64,000 nucleotides of DNA from JAAZZY01 sp964612505. Lineage in GTDB: Bacteria; Chlamydiota; Chlamydiia; Chlamydiales; JAAZZY01. Position 1 is the first letter of the stretch. Every line of letters begins with the position of its first letter. Location of the stretch: NCBI GenBank assembly GCA_964612505.1, contig CAZTEX010000002.1, forward strand, positions 61,943 through 125,942, written 5' to 3'. Of this stretch, positions 1-9,419 are shown piece by piece. A program made the position numbers and the translations under genes. The notes under the pieces are model-generated. The model was not told the origin of the DNA and searched no databases. It saw only the letters and a program-made list of their open reading frames with translations.

Positions 1-513
1 GATATAACCGAGCTGGTAAGCTGCCATATAACGAGCAAAAAACCAGCTGATCACTGCAAGAACAATGGTAGGTAACCTTTGCGGCCAAGAAGAGGGGTTG
101 TAAGACCAGCCTGGAGGAGTGGCAGGACCTGTATAGAGAGATTCCCCAGGAGTGCCGGGGATTAAAATTGAAAAAGTAATGATCAAGCTCCCCACCAACG
201 TATCATTGAGATACATAATACTTTCAGGAGCCCAGAAAGCCAATGGGGCAAAATTGAGCCATACACCAATGATTGCAAGAACATAGGGATAAAATTTACT
301 GGTAGGAGAAAAACTGAGCACTCCAAAGAATACCACAAGAGCCCCCATGATCATATCACTTAGCATGATAGACTGACATGAGCTTTGATAGCCAAAAGCG
401 ATAGGGACAAAAAAGAGCCAAAGACCTAAAAAAACAAGGACAAAACGAGTCCAAATTATTTTCTCATGATGTTTAACAAGCTGATGATAGGTTTCTTTTG
501 AGTGGCTTGCCAT
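1..513 (-). CDS. SPW-repeat / VKOR-type membrane protein (C-terminus beyond window)
   Basis: The reading frame opens at ATG 513 and stays open to the window edge, giving 171 residues of a polytopic membrane protein. Two similar hydrophobic units, each with a GxWLxFxP-type motif (about residues 30-36 and 87-93), match the SPW repeat family. They are followed by an SYNPSSWPQR stretch that I associate with SPW proteins carrying a vitamin K epoxide reductase-like C-terminal part; that part is not visible here. It starts 10 bp after the SDR gene at 524-1600, so the two are probably co-transcribed. The SPW domains are clear; the VKOR assignment is inference. Confidence 0.6.
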   Translation of the reverse strand, partial: MASHSKETYHQLVKHHEKIIWTRFVLVFLGLWLFFVPIAFGYQSSCQSIMLSDMIMGALVVFFGVLSFSPTSKFYPYVLAIIGVWLNFAPLAFWAPESIMYLNDTLVGSLIITFSILIPGTPGESLYTGPATPPGWSYNPSSWPQRLPTIVLAVISWFFARYMAAYQLGYI

Positions 514-523
514 GATTTTTCCT

Positions 524-1600
524 CTACTGTTTACCATACTTTTTTTTGAGCCAATGAGGTGCTTTAAGCATATTCATCTCATACCATTTCAGAGGATCAT
601 TCTTTAAATCCTTGATCATTTTAGGTATTTCTTGAGCTACAGAGTGCTTTGGCTTCCATCCCAAATATTTTTTGGCTTTTGATATATCTAAAGTCCAGTT
701 GTTGTCGGCAATATCAATCATCCAAGGACGAATAAAGGTCTCGGGCATTCCCGGCAATTTCCACTGGAGCCAAGCTCCTATTTTAGCGACAATTTTAGGG
801 ATGCGAAGAGTACTCATTTCCTTTCCATGACAACATTTTGAGATCAATCTTTGAAGATCATCGACGCTCAGCGTTTTATCTTCACCGATTAAAAGTGTCA
901 GATCTGGTGGAAGGTCTTTTCGCTTTTGAACTGTCAACTCAATCGCATCGGTTAAATCTTCAAGGTGCATAAAAGGGGCACCTGTTTTTAAGTTACCTGG
1001 AAACACTTTGCTTTGAAATTGTTTTTCAAAGATACGTTGGACCTGATTCGAAATAGGTATAGAATGGCATTCATCATCGTAACACCCCACAATACGCAAA
1101 ATAACGGCTGGAATATTACCTCTTTTAGTATGGATAATTTTTTCTGTCTTTAACTTAGAAATAGGGTAATCCCAATTGGCATCGACCGGAGAATCTTCAT
1201 TAATTGTATCTCCTACTTTACAAGGAGCCATTAAAAGTTGAGTACTGGAGAAAATAAATTGCTCACAGTTAAACTCTTGAAGATGATGTAGCATCCTTTC
1301 AGATCCACGCACAGTAATAAGATCATAAAGTTCAGGCCTGTCTCCTGTAAATGTATAATAGGCTGCAAGATGCACCATCGATACTACATGAGTACCAAAC
1401 TTACTTTTAACTTCTTGAAACCCTTTTGCAATATTCTCTTCTGAAGAGAGGTCCATTTTAATGAAGTGAAAGTTTTCATAATTACCTTTTGGAGGGACGA
1501 TATCAAATCCAACCACTTGGTAATTTTTAGATAAACGCTTAATCGCACGCGTTCCAATTCGGCCACTACAGCCTGTAATAATGACAACACCTGGTCCCAT
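524..1600 (-). CDS. NAD(P)-dependent extended SDR / epimerase-dehydratase family protein
   Basis: A 358-residue protein with an N-terminal Rossmann fold (TGCSGRIG, residues 9-16), an acidic residue at the end of beta-2 (GFDI) and the SDR catalytic pair Tyr145-x3-Lys149. The length and late C-terminal region fit extended SDRs acting on nucleotide sugars or similar substrates; the substrate cannot be read. The ATG at 1600 has a good purine-rich site (GGGGAGA) upstream. A second SDR at 31760-32632 carries the same TGxSGRIG nucleotide-binding motif and is probably a distant paralogue. It leads a two-gene unit with the SPW membrane protein. Confidence 0.85.
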   Translation of the reverse strand: MGPGVVIITGCSGRIGTRAIKRLSKNYQVVGFDIVPPKGNYENFHFIKMDLSSEENIAKGFQEVKSKFGTHVVSMVHLAAYYTFTGDRPELYDLITVRGSERMLHHLQEFNCEQFIFSSTQLLMAPCKVGDTINEDSPVDANWDYPISKLKTEKIIHTKRGNIPAVILRIVGCYDDECHSIPISNQVQRIFEKQFQSKVFPGNLKTGAPFMHLEDLTDAIELTVQKRKDLPPDLTLLIGEDKTLSVDDLQRLISKCCHGKEMSTLRIPKIVAKIGAWLQWKLPGMPETFIRPWMIDIADNNWTLDISKAKKYLGWKPKHSVAQEIPKMIKDLKNDPLKWYEMNMLKAPHWLKKKYGKQ

Positions 1601-1718
1601 ACTGTCTCCCCTAACCCTATTTTTAACTTAAAACAAACGTAATTTGTTTTTTCACGTAAGTTTCTTCATAAATTGACCAAAAACAAATTGCAAGGATATT
1701 TATGAGAAAAATATTAAG

Positions 1719-3518
1719 TTAATTTCTTAAACATTGCATGAGGGAGGCTGCTGCTATAATCCGTAGTGATTGTGAGGGTTCGTAAAGGGCTTCTGTTAAA
1801 AAGGGAATAGAATCTTTGGCTCCTATTTGACCTACTATTGTAATAATCATCTCTTTTAAAGGACGATCTACTTGAGGGTAAGCATCATAAAGAATTTTAA
1901 GCGCCTTTTCTTCTTTTTTTAATAAAGCCACTAAAGCAGCTGCTTGAATACGCTTACTTAAGTCTGGATGATCAAAAAAAGAACAAATCAAATCGAGCAT
2001 AGGGCCACTTCCGGCTCGAAGAAATTGAGGCATTGAGGCTAAAGCGATACTAGAGTGGTGTGTTTCTAAAAATCTAGAAATAAGAGGACTTGCCCGAGGA
2101 TCTTCTAAAATAGCAAGCAAGTTGAGCAAGCAAAAGTGAACGATTTCACTTTGGACCATGCTGGGGACATTGGACATCATTTTTTCTTGTTCGTCAATTA
2201 AACTCATAGGCCAAATCATTTCCATAGGATAAGGCATGCAGGTTTTAAATCGACAGCTTTCTGGCTTACTTAAAAAAGTAAAGACAAGATCACTTGCCTC
2301 TTGAATTTGCTGACGCTGAACTAATAGTTGGACTGCTAGGTTAAGGCGGACATAAGGGTCATTATGAGTTTGAAAAAACTCTTTTGCAAGATCTATAGTA
2401 TGAGGTAGTGAATAACAAATTAAAGAGGTGGCTTCTAAACGTAGCTTAGCGTTGGTGTGAAATAAAAAATCTCGAAACTTTTGTTTAGCTTGAGCGTCAC
2501 CTGCAAGCATAGAAACCCACGAAGCTAAAAGAGCCAATTCACCATTTTCCCCTTCCATAATAGGCTGCATGAGTTCTTGCACAGACTGCCCGTCAATTTC
2601 AGTTGCTCGTAGAAGACCTAAACTTGTAATCGCTTGTAAACGAACATCCGAAATAGGATCCTGGATCAATTGCTTAAGAATATCAATATCTTGAGCGCGC
2701 TGAAAATAACCAAAAGCGTAACCTGCCACCAGTCTTTCAATCATATTTAAGCTGTTAGCTAATTTTTCAAGCTCCTCCCGGGGAATAGACTTTTGTCTAT
2801 CTAAACGCATCAAAACGAGTCTCAATCTTTCTTGAGACGAAATTTTTGGATCTTTAATCATCATATCAGCCAAGGGATAAGCCTCTTCCCCTTTAATGCG
2901 CATGAGCACTTCCATCGCTTTGAGCTTAATAGCAGGAACGTTTTCTCTTTCTAGAAGTTCTCGGATTTCATTACATAAAACCTCATCCCCATGGGAAAGG
3001 GCGGCATTTAAGGCCATGTCTCTGACTGCAAAATTAGAATCTTGCATAGCTTCTTTTAATGACTCTACACTACTTGCATCTGTAAAACTATTGGCCACCG
3101 CATAGCGATAGTATTTGGAAGAATAGGGTTCAGAAACTTCTGCTTTTTTCAAAACACCCTTTGCAACTAATTCAAGCAGAGAATCTTCATATTTATTTTC
3201 AGGAAAATCTCGAGCATAATCTTGCCATGCTCTTAATAATTTTTTCTCTGACCCTAAATGAGCTAAAGATTCGATATAAAGATGCCTTAGCGCTGCAGAA
3301 TCGGGCAATTCCTCAATGGCTTCACTAGAGAGTTTTGCAGCTTCGGTATAATTACGAATCAGAAGATGGTAGTGAATATGTTCTTTAAACTTTTTTTCTT
3401 GCTGACCCCTAAATTCAGTTTCACTGTGAAGGGGTGCAAAAGCAAACAGAATAGCCGCGCTCAACAATGCCAGCTTTAGCTTTTTATTCCAAAAAAATAT
3501 TTTTACTTCTTTCAACAC
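1719..3518 (-). CDS. Exported HEAT-repeat protein (chlamydial)
   Basis: A 599-residue protein that starts with a basic stretch and a hydrophobic segment (about residues 14-30, ending in HSE), consistent with a signal peptide. The rest is helical with many HEAT-like units of about 30 residues (for example around DSNFAVRDMALNAAL, DPISDVRLQAITSLG and the C-terminal LRIIAAASLMQC). HEAT solenoids bind proteins; no catalytic motif is visible. The start is GTG at 3518 with AAAGGG just upstream. It is transcribed divergently from the HIT gene. Probably a periplasmic or envelope scaffold; the exact role is unknown. Confidence 0.7.
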   Translation of the reverse strand: MLKEVKIFFWNKKLKLALLSAAILFAFAPLHSETEFRGQQEKKFKEHIHYHLLIRNYTEAAKLSSEAIEELPDSAALRHLYIESLAHLGSEKKLLRAWQDYARDFPENKYEDSLLELVAKGVLKKAEVSEPYSSKYYRYAVANSFTDASSVESLKEAMQDSNFAVRDMALNAALSHGDEVLCNEIRELLERENVPAIKLKAMEVLMRIKGEEAYPLADMMIKDPKISSQERLRLVLMRLDRQKSIPREELEKLANSLNMIERLVAGYAFGYFQRAQDIDILKQLIQDPISDVRLQAITSLGLLRATEIDGQSVQELMQPIMEGENGELALLASWVSMLAGDAQAKQKFRDFLFHTNAKLRLEATSLICYSLPHTIDLAKEFFQTHNDPYVRLNLAVQLLVQRQQIQEASDLVFTFLSKPESCRFKTCMPYPMEMIWPMSLIDEQEKMMSNVPSMVQSEIVHFCLLNLLAILEDPRASPLISRFLETHHSSIALASMPQFLRAGSGPMLDLICSFFDHPDLSKRIQAAALVALLKKEEKALKILYDAYPQVDRPLKEMIITIVGQIGAKDSIPFLTEALYEPSQSLRIIAAASLMQCLRN

Positions 3519-3606
3519 TAACCCTTTACTCTAGAATAATTTATTTTGAATTTATTCTTCGTTTTCAATAGAATTTTTGCTTGTTTTTAAGATCAACCAA
3601 ACCATA

Positions 3607-4935
3607 ATGGAATGTAAAATGCAAGTGGGTTCTCATACACACATTACTTTTCCCTCAGAAGATGATTTTCAAAATTTGATTAAACCATTTGATTCCAAGC
3701 AATTGGCAGGTTTCTTAAAAGAAGTTCATCAGATAGAGGTTTCTTTTGATCCCAGCTTAGAGCCCCAAAAACATCTCTCTTTAAATAACCCTCAAAAATA
3801 TCATCTTTTTTTCTCTACTCTATTTTCAGATGAAAATTTTAATGTTTTTTATCCAGAGTTTCCCCGCATGGATCACCATCTGGTTATTCAAATAAAAAAC
3901 CCATCCGATAAATTTATTGGATTTGAAGAAGACAAACAGCTCAAACTTCACCAGTTGATTAATAAAATCAGCGAAATCTATGCTCATAAATTGAACATCA
4001 CAGGCTTTGTGACTGCTCAATATACAGAGCCACAAGCTCGTCACGAAGGGAAAGAAATCGTAGAGTTAATTCCTCATCACCCAGCCCATGGAGAATCTCG
4101 CAACTTTCTAGATAAAGTGGATTCCAATCGCTACGTTCTTTTTGATCATGCAAATATCTCCCCCATTGATTATCAAGTTTCTCAAAAATCTCGAGACGAG
4201 CAGATAGCGTTTTGGAAAAATGAGCTTCAAATAGATCAAGAGCCTTTGCTAGAAAAAACGCTGAATCGCAATTTTCCAACTCAGCTAGTAGATTCTTATT
4301 TCGACACATGCACAGAATATTTAATCCAATCTTTAATTCAACTTTTTGCAAAAACCGGAGCCAAAGTAGAAAATTTCTCTCAGCATCGCTTTTCTCTTGC
4401 TACTGATTGCTCTGAAACGATCTATAAAACGGTGAACGTTGCAAAATGTGCCTTTTGCAACCCTGAAACCATAGAGAAGCAACAAGTTTTTGAATATAAG
4501 GAGATGGTAATTTTATATAACTTTAGAAAAATGGCTTACCCTGGAACTAGTTTTTTGATTCTCCCAAAAAGGCACATTGAAAAGAGCTATTCTCTGACAG
4601 ATGAGGAAATTAAAGCAGGTGCTCTTTTAAAAAGAGCTTTAACAAATGCTTTAAGAGCAAAATATCCTGACTTTGATGTTTATTTTTATAATCAGCAAGG
4701 AGCTTCAGTTGGACAAACGGTTTTCCATACTCACGAGCAGGTCGTCTCTTTAGAGAATAAGTCAGCGGCTTTCCTTTGGACGATGCTTTCTCTTTCTTAC
4801 AACCCAGGAAACGTCAGCGCGGGAGTCTCTCTTGAAGAGATGAAGTTCATAACTAGTGAATTTAGAGAACTCATCGAGGGTGAAATTGCTAAACTTGAGC
4901 AGCATGAAGAAGAGATTTTTAGAAATGCAGTTTAG
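3607..4935 (+). CDS. HIT-superfamily protein with GalT-like HxHxQ motif
   Basis: A protein of about 442 residues. The C-terminal half carries a CAFCNP cysteine pair followed by a HIT-type core (an ILPKRHIE strand, then FHTHEQVV near the C-terminus). The active-site string is HTHEQ, so the third His of classical HIT hydrolases is Gln, as in GalT and Ap4A phosphorylases; the central nucleophilic His is present. This points to nucleotidyl transfer or phosphorolysis rather than HINT-type hydrolysis. The N-terminal half is not recognised. The frame is open from a TTG at 3577, but ATG 3607 or 3619 looks more plausible; none has a strong ribosome site. Confidence 0.6.
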   Translation: MECKMQVGSHTHITFPSEDDFQNLIKPFDSKQLAGFLKEVHQIEVSFDPSLEPQKHLSLNNPQKYHLFFSTLFSDENFNVFYPEFPRMDHHLVIQIKNPSDKFIGFEEDKQLKLHQLINKISEIYAHKLNITGFVTAQYTEPQARHEGKEIVELIPHHPAHGESRNFLDKVDSNRYVLFDHANISPIDYQVSQKSRDEQIAFWKNELQIDQEPLLEKTLNRNFPTQLVDSYFDTCTEYLIQSLIQLFAKTGAKVENFSQHRFSLATDCSETIYKTVNVAKCAFCNPETIEKQQVFEYKEMVILYNFRKMAYPGTSFLILPKRHIEKSYSLTDEEIKAGALLKRALTNALRAKYPDFDVYFYNQQGASVGQTVFHTHEQVVSLENKSAAFLWTMLSLSYNPGNVSAGVSLEEMKFITSEFRELIEGEIAKLEQHEEEIFRNAV

Positions 4936-4941
4936 CGCACG

Positions 4942-5493
4942 TTAGATGTGATCTTTTAATAAAGCAGAGATCTCTTTAAAATGGGGATGTTTTGCATCTT
5001 TTAAGAGTTCAAATAACACACTTTCTGAACTAGTAACGACGACTTTTTCAGAGCGTAATTGCTCTAGCGCAATTTGTTTATTTTCAAGGTCTCTAGAACT
5101 GACCGCATCGGCAATCGTGATTGCTTGATAGCCCGAAGCTTTGAGATCCAGTGCTGTTTGCAATACGCAAACATGAGTTTCGATACCAAAAAGAATCCAG
5201 TTTTCTTTAGCCATCTTTTTAATATGCTGCTGAAGACTACCCTCTTTCATCACAGAAAAGGCAGTTTTTTCAAAAGGGCTATACTGCGCTCCTAAATGTG
5301 ACCTTAACTCGCCGATAGTAAGCCCTAATCCTTTAGGGTATTGTTCAGAGACCAAAATAGGTATCTTTAAGATTTGAAAAGCTTGAATAAGCAAAACTAA
5401 TTTTTTTAACAAAGCTTCTTTATGAGCAATTTTAGCAAAAAGCTTTTCTTGAACATCGACTAAAATAGCTGCTGTGTTGAGTTCTGAAATCAT
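4942..5493 (-). CDS. Isochorismatase-family cysteine hydrolase
   Basis: A 183-residue single-domain protein of the isochorismatase/nicotinamidase superfamily. The catalytic triad can be read: Asp in LVDVQE (about residue 13), Lys in FEKTAFSV and Cys in ETHVCVLQTA. The nicotinamidase zinc-site pattern seen in pncA at 12722-13372 is absent, so this is more likely a YcaC/ycsG-type amidohydrolase of unknown substrate. It begins 1 bp after hinT and is the last gene of the MYG1-hinT-isochorismatase operon. It converges with the HIT gene, with a 6-bp gap. Confidence 0.85.
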   Translation of the reverse strand: MISELNTAAILVDVQEKLFAKIAHKEALLKKLVLLIQAFQILKIPILVSEQYPKGLGLTIGELRSHLGAQYSPFEKTAFSVMKEGSLQQHIKKMAKENWILFGIETHVCVLQTALDLKASGYQAITIADAVSSRDLENKQIALEQLRSEKVVVTSSESVLFELLKDAKHPHFKEISALLKDHI

Positions 5494-5494
5494 T

Positions 5495-5830
5495 TTATGC
5501 CAAATTATCCGAAAGCGAAGTTCCCCCTAAAAGATGAAAGTGAAGATGCTCAACGGATTGCCCCCCTTTAATTCCATTATTAGTGACTAAACGATAGCCA
5601 TCTTGAATTTTAAATTGTTGAGCTAACTTCTGCGCAACTAAGACCACTTCTTGGATTAGGTATAGATCATTTTGATGAACGCTTTGTAAATTCTTAATTG
5701 GTTTTTTAGGAACGATTAATAAATGCACAGGCGCTTGTGGAGCAATGTCTTTAAAAGCAATGATCTCTTCATTTTCAAAAACCTTATCACACGGTATTTT
5801 TTGATCAATAATGTCTTGAAAAACAGTCAT
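5495..5830 (-). CDS. hinT: HINT-type HIT nucleotide hydrolase
   Basis: A 111-residue HIT protein of the HINT/PKCI branch: N-terminal FQDIIDQKIPCDKVFENEEIIAF and C-terminal EHLHFHLLGG, which is the complete HxHxHxx signature. The family hydrolyses purine nucleoside phosphoramidates and aminoacyl-adenylates. I chose ATG 5830 because it follows an AGGAAG site and lies just after the upstream stop codon; the longer frame, open to 5920, only reads through the end of the MYG1 gene. It is the middle gene of a three-gene operon. Confidence 0.9.
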   Translation of the reverse strand: MTVFQDIIDQKIPCDKVFENEEIIAFKDIAPQAPVHLLIVPKKPIKNLQSVHQNDLYLIQEVVLVAQKLAQQFKIQDGYRLVTNNGIKGGQSVEHLHFHLLGGTSLSDNLA

Positions 5831-5832
5831 AT

Positions 5833-6699
5833 TTACTTCCTTTCTTGTTGTATCAGCTTGAGGGCTTTTAAAGCAGCCTCTTTTGTTTCCCAAACAGAGA
5901 TAAAACGCCCTTTGTGACAAAAAATGGCCCCTTCAATCCCTGTGACACTTTTTAACTCTTTATCCAAAAGCCCTTCCCAATTTTTAGGCAAAGCTTCTCT
6001 CACTTTAATTTTCTCTTCTTGAGAAGGAGGAATGCAACGAAGCTTCCAGTGCATTCCGGAAGGCATAATAATGAAGCGCGCGGGATGCCCTTCTCCACCC
6101 AGTTCAAAGAAACTGTCCATCCATGGGATGCTCTCTTCAAAGATGAGACACTCTGTATATTTTTTCATTGCCTCTTCAACAAGATAAGCGCACGATTGGT
6201 TATACTTAAATCGCTCATAGAGTCTTTTAAGGTGGCCTAGCGTTAACGATACCGCCTCAAAAAAGGCTTCGTTCATTTCTTCTTTACTAGCATCATGAGG
6301 AATAGGCAAAAAGTTAGAAATCACATTTGAAAAAGAGCAATAACCTAAGCTAGCAGTAGCTCTACCATTATCAAACGCATCCACCCCTCGAATCAAGCTA
6401 TTATTAAATAAGAGATATTCTACCTCATTAATGTAACTTTTATCTAAGAGATATTTTAAAATCATCCCTGCGCTACTAAAGTCACCTTGATAGCTTACCT
6501 GATGATGATCAAAACGTTTGATGCTTTCATCATAGATACCCCCGACATCACATACGTACTCGCAATTTTTTAGAATTTCAAGATCGCGTGTGCGCACCAC
6601 TGTCTCGGGATCAATTAAATTGAAAAGCAGTAAAAGGGCACAAGCTGTGACTTCATCTGCATGGAATGTTCCATCATGAGTTCCAAATGAATATTTCAT
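5833..6699 (-). CDS. MYG1/UPF0160 family protein (DHH-like metal-dependent hydrolase)
   Basis: A 288-residue protein with the family hallmarks GTHDGTFHADE at the N-terminus (residues 6-16), DVGG.YD at about 51 and RFDHHQ at about 63, which together build the DHH-like metal site. Eukaryotic MYG1 is a 3'-5' RNA exonuclease; bacterial members are less studied. Length is typical of short bacterial members. It is the first gene of the operon with hinT, whose ATG comes 2 bp after this stop. The pairing with a nucleotide hydrolase fits a role in nucleotide or RNA turnover (inference). Confidence 0.85.
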   Translation of the reverse strand: MKYSFGTHDGTFHADEVTACALLLLFNLIDPETVVRTRDLEILKNCEYVCDVGGIYDESIKRFDHHQVSYQGDFSSAGMILKYLLDKSYINEVEYLLFNNSLIRGVDAFDNGRATASLGYCSFSNVISNFLPIPHDASKEEMNEAFFEAVSLTLGHLKRLYERFKYNQSCAYLVEEAMKKYTECLIFEESIPWMDSFFELGGEGHPARFIIMPSGMHWKLRCIPPSQEEKIKVREALPKNWEGLLDKELKSVTGIEGAIFCHKGRFISVWETKEAALKALKLIQQERK

Positions 6700-6805
6700 C
6701 TTTTACCACGAAAAAGGAAATAGTTTTAACTCTTTGAAATTAATTCTCAACAATATTTTTTTTTGAATTTTCCTCAAAAAAGTTTTAAATTTTCTTAGAA
6801 AAAAT

Positions 6806-8023
6806 TTAAAAACCATATGAAATTCTAAATCCAAAATAGGAAAGCCGCTCTTTATAGAATTGACCATCGGGTGCAAAACCGTTATGCCATTCCATAAAAA
6901 TTCTAAATCTGCGACCTGCTCCTCTTAACTTACTCCACTCATATCCTGCAACAAGCGTTGTATCTAAAGCATAATTTCGTGTTTGAGCATTTTGAAAGTT
7001 AGCTGCCACGAAAGCTTGTCCATACAATCGATTATAGTGCACCACTTGACGCAAGAAGCGGTATTCCGCCCCATACTCAACGTAAAAGGGCTTCATCACA
7101 TAGGTCTTATCTGTGCGAAAAATAACCCCTAGCCCCAAATATGGTTTTAAGTTTTCTAAAACTTGATAGGCCACAAAGAGGTCTACCCCTTCATAACTTG
7201 GGTTCAATCTTAATAAGGATGGATTATTTACCAATAATTCATCACCTAAGTGAGTAGACATATGATAAAGACAAAGACGAGAAGACCAATTGCCTAAAGC
7301 CATTGTAATTGGAATTCCTAAAAAGTAATCCGCATTGACAAACTCACTCCAGTCATTGGGCTCATGATGGTCTATTCTAAAGAGAGCCCAAGCTGCTGCT
7401 TCTAAGGAGAATTGTAACTTTAAATGAATCTTTCCAATATCAATAAATCGGTAAAGAGGGAAGATATCACCAAATGAAACAGCGACAGCTGTTTTCCCTA
7501 ACCACTCTGAAGCTTCTTGCCATTGCCAACGATAACTGATGGAGTTCAATACGGCTCTTGGATTTGCAATCAAAGGGGGAAAAAGGACCGTATTTTGAGG
7601 AAACCAGATCCCTTTAATTCGAGGTTTTCTTGGCGGCGTAGGGCAGGCTACTTTTTTAGGAAGAGGTGGCTCTAACCCTTCCTTAATTTTAATCGCTCGC
7701 ACTCCTGGAGTTGTCGAGGCTGTTTTAACAACTCCTCTACGAACTAAAGGATCTTCAGGAACTCGATAGAGATAAGCCACTCGATTGCGAACAATGACTC
7801 TGACTGAATGACTTGGATATAATTGGTCTAGCTTGGACTGTACATATCCTTCAATATACTGATCATTGAGCGTCAAACACTCTCCTTCAGAATATTTTTC
7901 TGCAGCTTTTTCTTTGACAGGTCGCTCTTCTAAAGAGGCTTCATCGGCGATTAAGTGCCCTGCAAAGATGAATAAAGCAATGACTAAAACTTGAAAAAAT
8001 TGGCGAAATTTTAAAATAAGCAC
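6806..8023 (-). CDS. Exported BON-like/DUF1207 protein, probable outer-membrane component
   Basis: A 405-residue protein with a signal peptide (hydrophobic about 9-25, ending LIADE). Residues of about 55-110 (EGYVQSKL...VRVIVRNRVAYLYRVP...TTPGVRAI) resemble a BON domain. The remainder matches the DUF1207 pattern (WFPQNTVLFPPLIANPR, YHMSTHLGDELL) with alternating aromatic strands. It ends in FRISYGF, a C-terminal Phe typical of beta-barrel outer-membrane proteins. A BON domain plus barrel suggests an envelope protein. Single transcription unit, 106 bp upstream of the MYG1 operon. Confidence 0.6.
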   Translation of the reverse strand: MLILKFRQFFQVLVIALFIFAGHLIADEASLEERPVKEKAAEKYSEGECLTLNDQYIEGYVQSKLDQLYPSHSVRVIVRNRVAYLYRVPEDPLVRRGVVKTASTTPGVRAIKIKEGLEPPLPKKVACPTPPRKPRIKGIWFPQNTVLFPPLIANPRAVLNSISYRWQWQEASEWLGKTAVAVSFGDIFPLYRFIDIGKIHLKLQFSLEAAAWALFRIDHHEPNDWSEFVNADYFLGIPITMALGNWSSRLCLYHMSTHLGDELLVNNPSLLRLNPSYEGVDLFVAYQVLENLKPYLGLGVIFRTDKTYVMKPFYVEYGAEYRFLRQVVHYNRLYGQAFVAANFQNAQTRNYALDTTLVAGYEWSKLRGAGRRFRIFMEWHNGFAPDGQFYKERLSYFGFRISYGF

Positions 8024-8097
8024 ACACAGCTTCTATTGTTTGCTAAATCTAAAAATCTCTTTTCTATTTTCTTTGGAATGAAAAAACAAGAAAAAAA

Positions 8098-9360
8098 TTA
8101 ATAGGATGCAAAAGAATGCTTGCTCAAACCTCGAATCATTACCCAAATAGCTAAAAATGAAAGCAAAATGATTACTGTGTAAACAATATAAGCGCTAAAA
8201 TAAAGATATAATAATGCTCCAACAACAGGGGCTACGCACCCGCGAATACCCACCATCAGCACGTTTATACTTGTAAAAACCGAACTATTTTCCTCTTTGG
8301 CAAAAATAGGCCCTGAAAGATTCCAGCTTAAATGGCTCCCCGCTTGAGCAATTCCATAAATAAAAAATGCCATATATAAGAAACGGGTATCAATAGAGGC
8401 AATCACAATAAAAATTGCAAAAAGGATGAAGCAAATCATGACATAGACCATGAACTCAAAAATGTTCAGAGAGCTAATTTTGCGACTCCAAAAATTAGAG
8501 AAAAGGACATAACCTATACACATACAAATGAGCCTGGCTGTAGCATACTCACTGAGAGAAATATTGAGAACCTTCGCGCAATAGAGAGGCAAAACAGCAC
8601 TGCTCATCACTAAGCCAAAACCGCAGAGAAAAAAACCAATTTGAAAGCGGCTAAAGTCGGGTCTTTTAGACATTACCAAATAGGCCTCTTTCCATGGACG
8701 AGTCAGCTTGTCTTTAAGAGAAAAGGGCTCTTTCTTGGTATTTCTAAAAGGTTGTTTATAGCTTAGTGGAATAATTTTATTCTGCACAAAAACAGACGTC
8801 ATACCAACAATGGCTGCCATTGGAAAGCACCATCTCCACGCCATTTCATCTCTTTGAAGCCACGGAATAATCCACAGTGAAATGAATAATCCTTCAGCAT
8901 AACCCAAAGCAGAAGCCAGTGAATATATTTTATTGCGATGAACTGTTGGCAAGCTGACTTTAATGACTTCCATCCAAGCAGGGCTGCTCGCTCGATAAAA
9001 AAACATGTAAATAGCCGCACAAGCGATGAATAACCAAGGGTTTTCAATCCAAGGAAAGAACAAAAAAGGAACTCTAGCTAAAATGCCTGACCAAGTTAAA
9101 TTACTACTTAATCGCTTAGGATTTAAGTGTATCGAAGAACTCCAGTATAAAATTAACAATCCCAAACTTGGATTTAACATGGTGAGAATAGAGACCTGAA
9201 ACGCAGTCCCATTTAGACTCTTGCATAAAATAAATCCCACCAAACTAAATATAAGTAAAAGCGGCTCCCCTAGTAGCTGATTAATTAAAATAGCAGACTT
9301 TATTTGAGCTTCTTTTGGAGTTAGCTTAGCGATTTCTTCTTTTGAATGACTAGTGAACAT
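8098..9360 (-). CDS. MFS-type transporter
   Basis: A 420-residue protein with about 12 hydrophobic segments and a long basic central loop (about residues 195-230), the layout of the major facilitator superfamily. It lacks a clear GxxxDRxGRR motif between segments 2 and 3, so the substrate and subfamily cannot be assigned. The N-terminus is hydrophilic with two KE-rich turns. It is transcribed alone, divergent from the tRNA gene at 9420. Confidence 0.7.
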   Translation of the reverse strand: MFTSHSKEEIAKLTPKEAQIKSAILINQLLGEPLLLIFSLVGFILCKSLNGTAFQVSILTMLNPSLGLLILYWSSSIHLNPKRLSSNLTWSGILARVPFLFFPWIENPWLFIACAAIYMFFYRASSPAWMEVIKVSLPTVHRNKIYSLASALGYAEGLFISLWIIPWLQRDEMAWRWCFPMAAIVGMTSVFVQNKIIPLSYKQPFRNTKKEPFSLKDKLTRPWKEAYLVMSKRPDFSRFQIGFFLCGFGLVMSSAVLPLYCAKVLNISLSEYATARLICMCIGYVLFSNFWSRKISSLNIFEFMVYVMICFILFAIFIVIASIDTRFLYMAFFIYGIAQAGSHLSWNLSGPIFAKEENSSVFTSINVLMVGIRGCVAPVVGALLYLYFSAYIVYTVIILLSFLAIWVMIRGLSKHSFASY

Positions 9361-9419
9361 CTTAATAAAGAGCTTGATTTATCTTATTTAATGGAGTATC
9401 TTACTTCTCATTTTCAATC

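Noticed and set aside
3998..4351. 117-codon antisense frame inside the HIT gene
   Set aside because: It lies wholly within a well-supported gene and shows no family motif or ribosome site.
5831..5920. N-terminal extension of hinT
   Set aside because: It reads out of frame through the end of the MYG1 gene; the family starts at 5830 after a good ribosome site.
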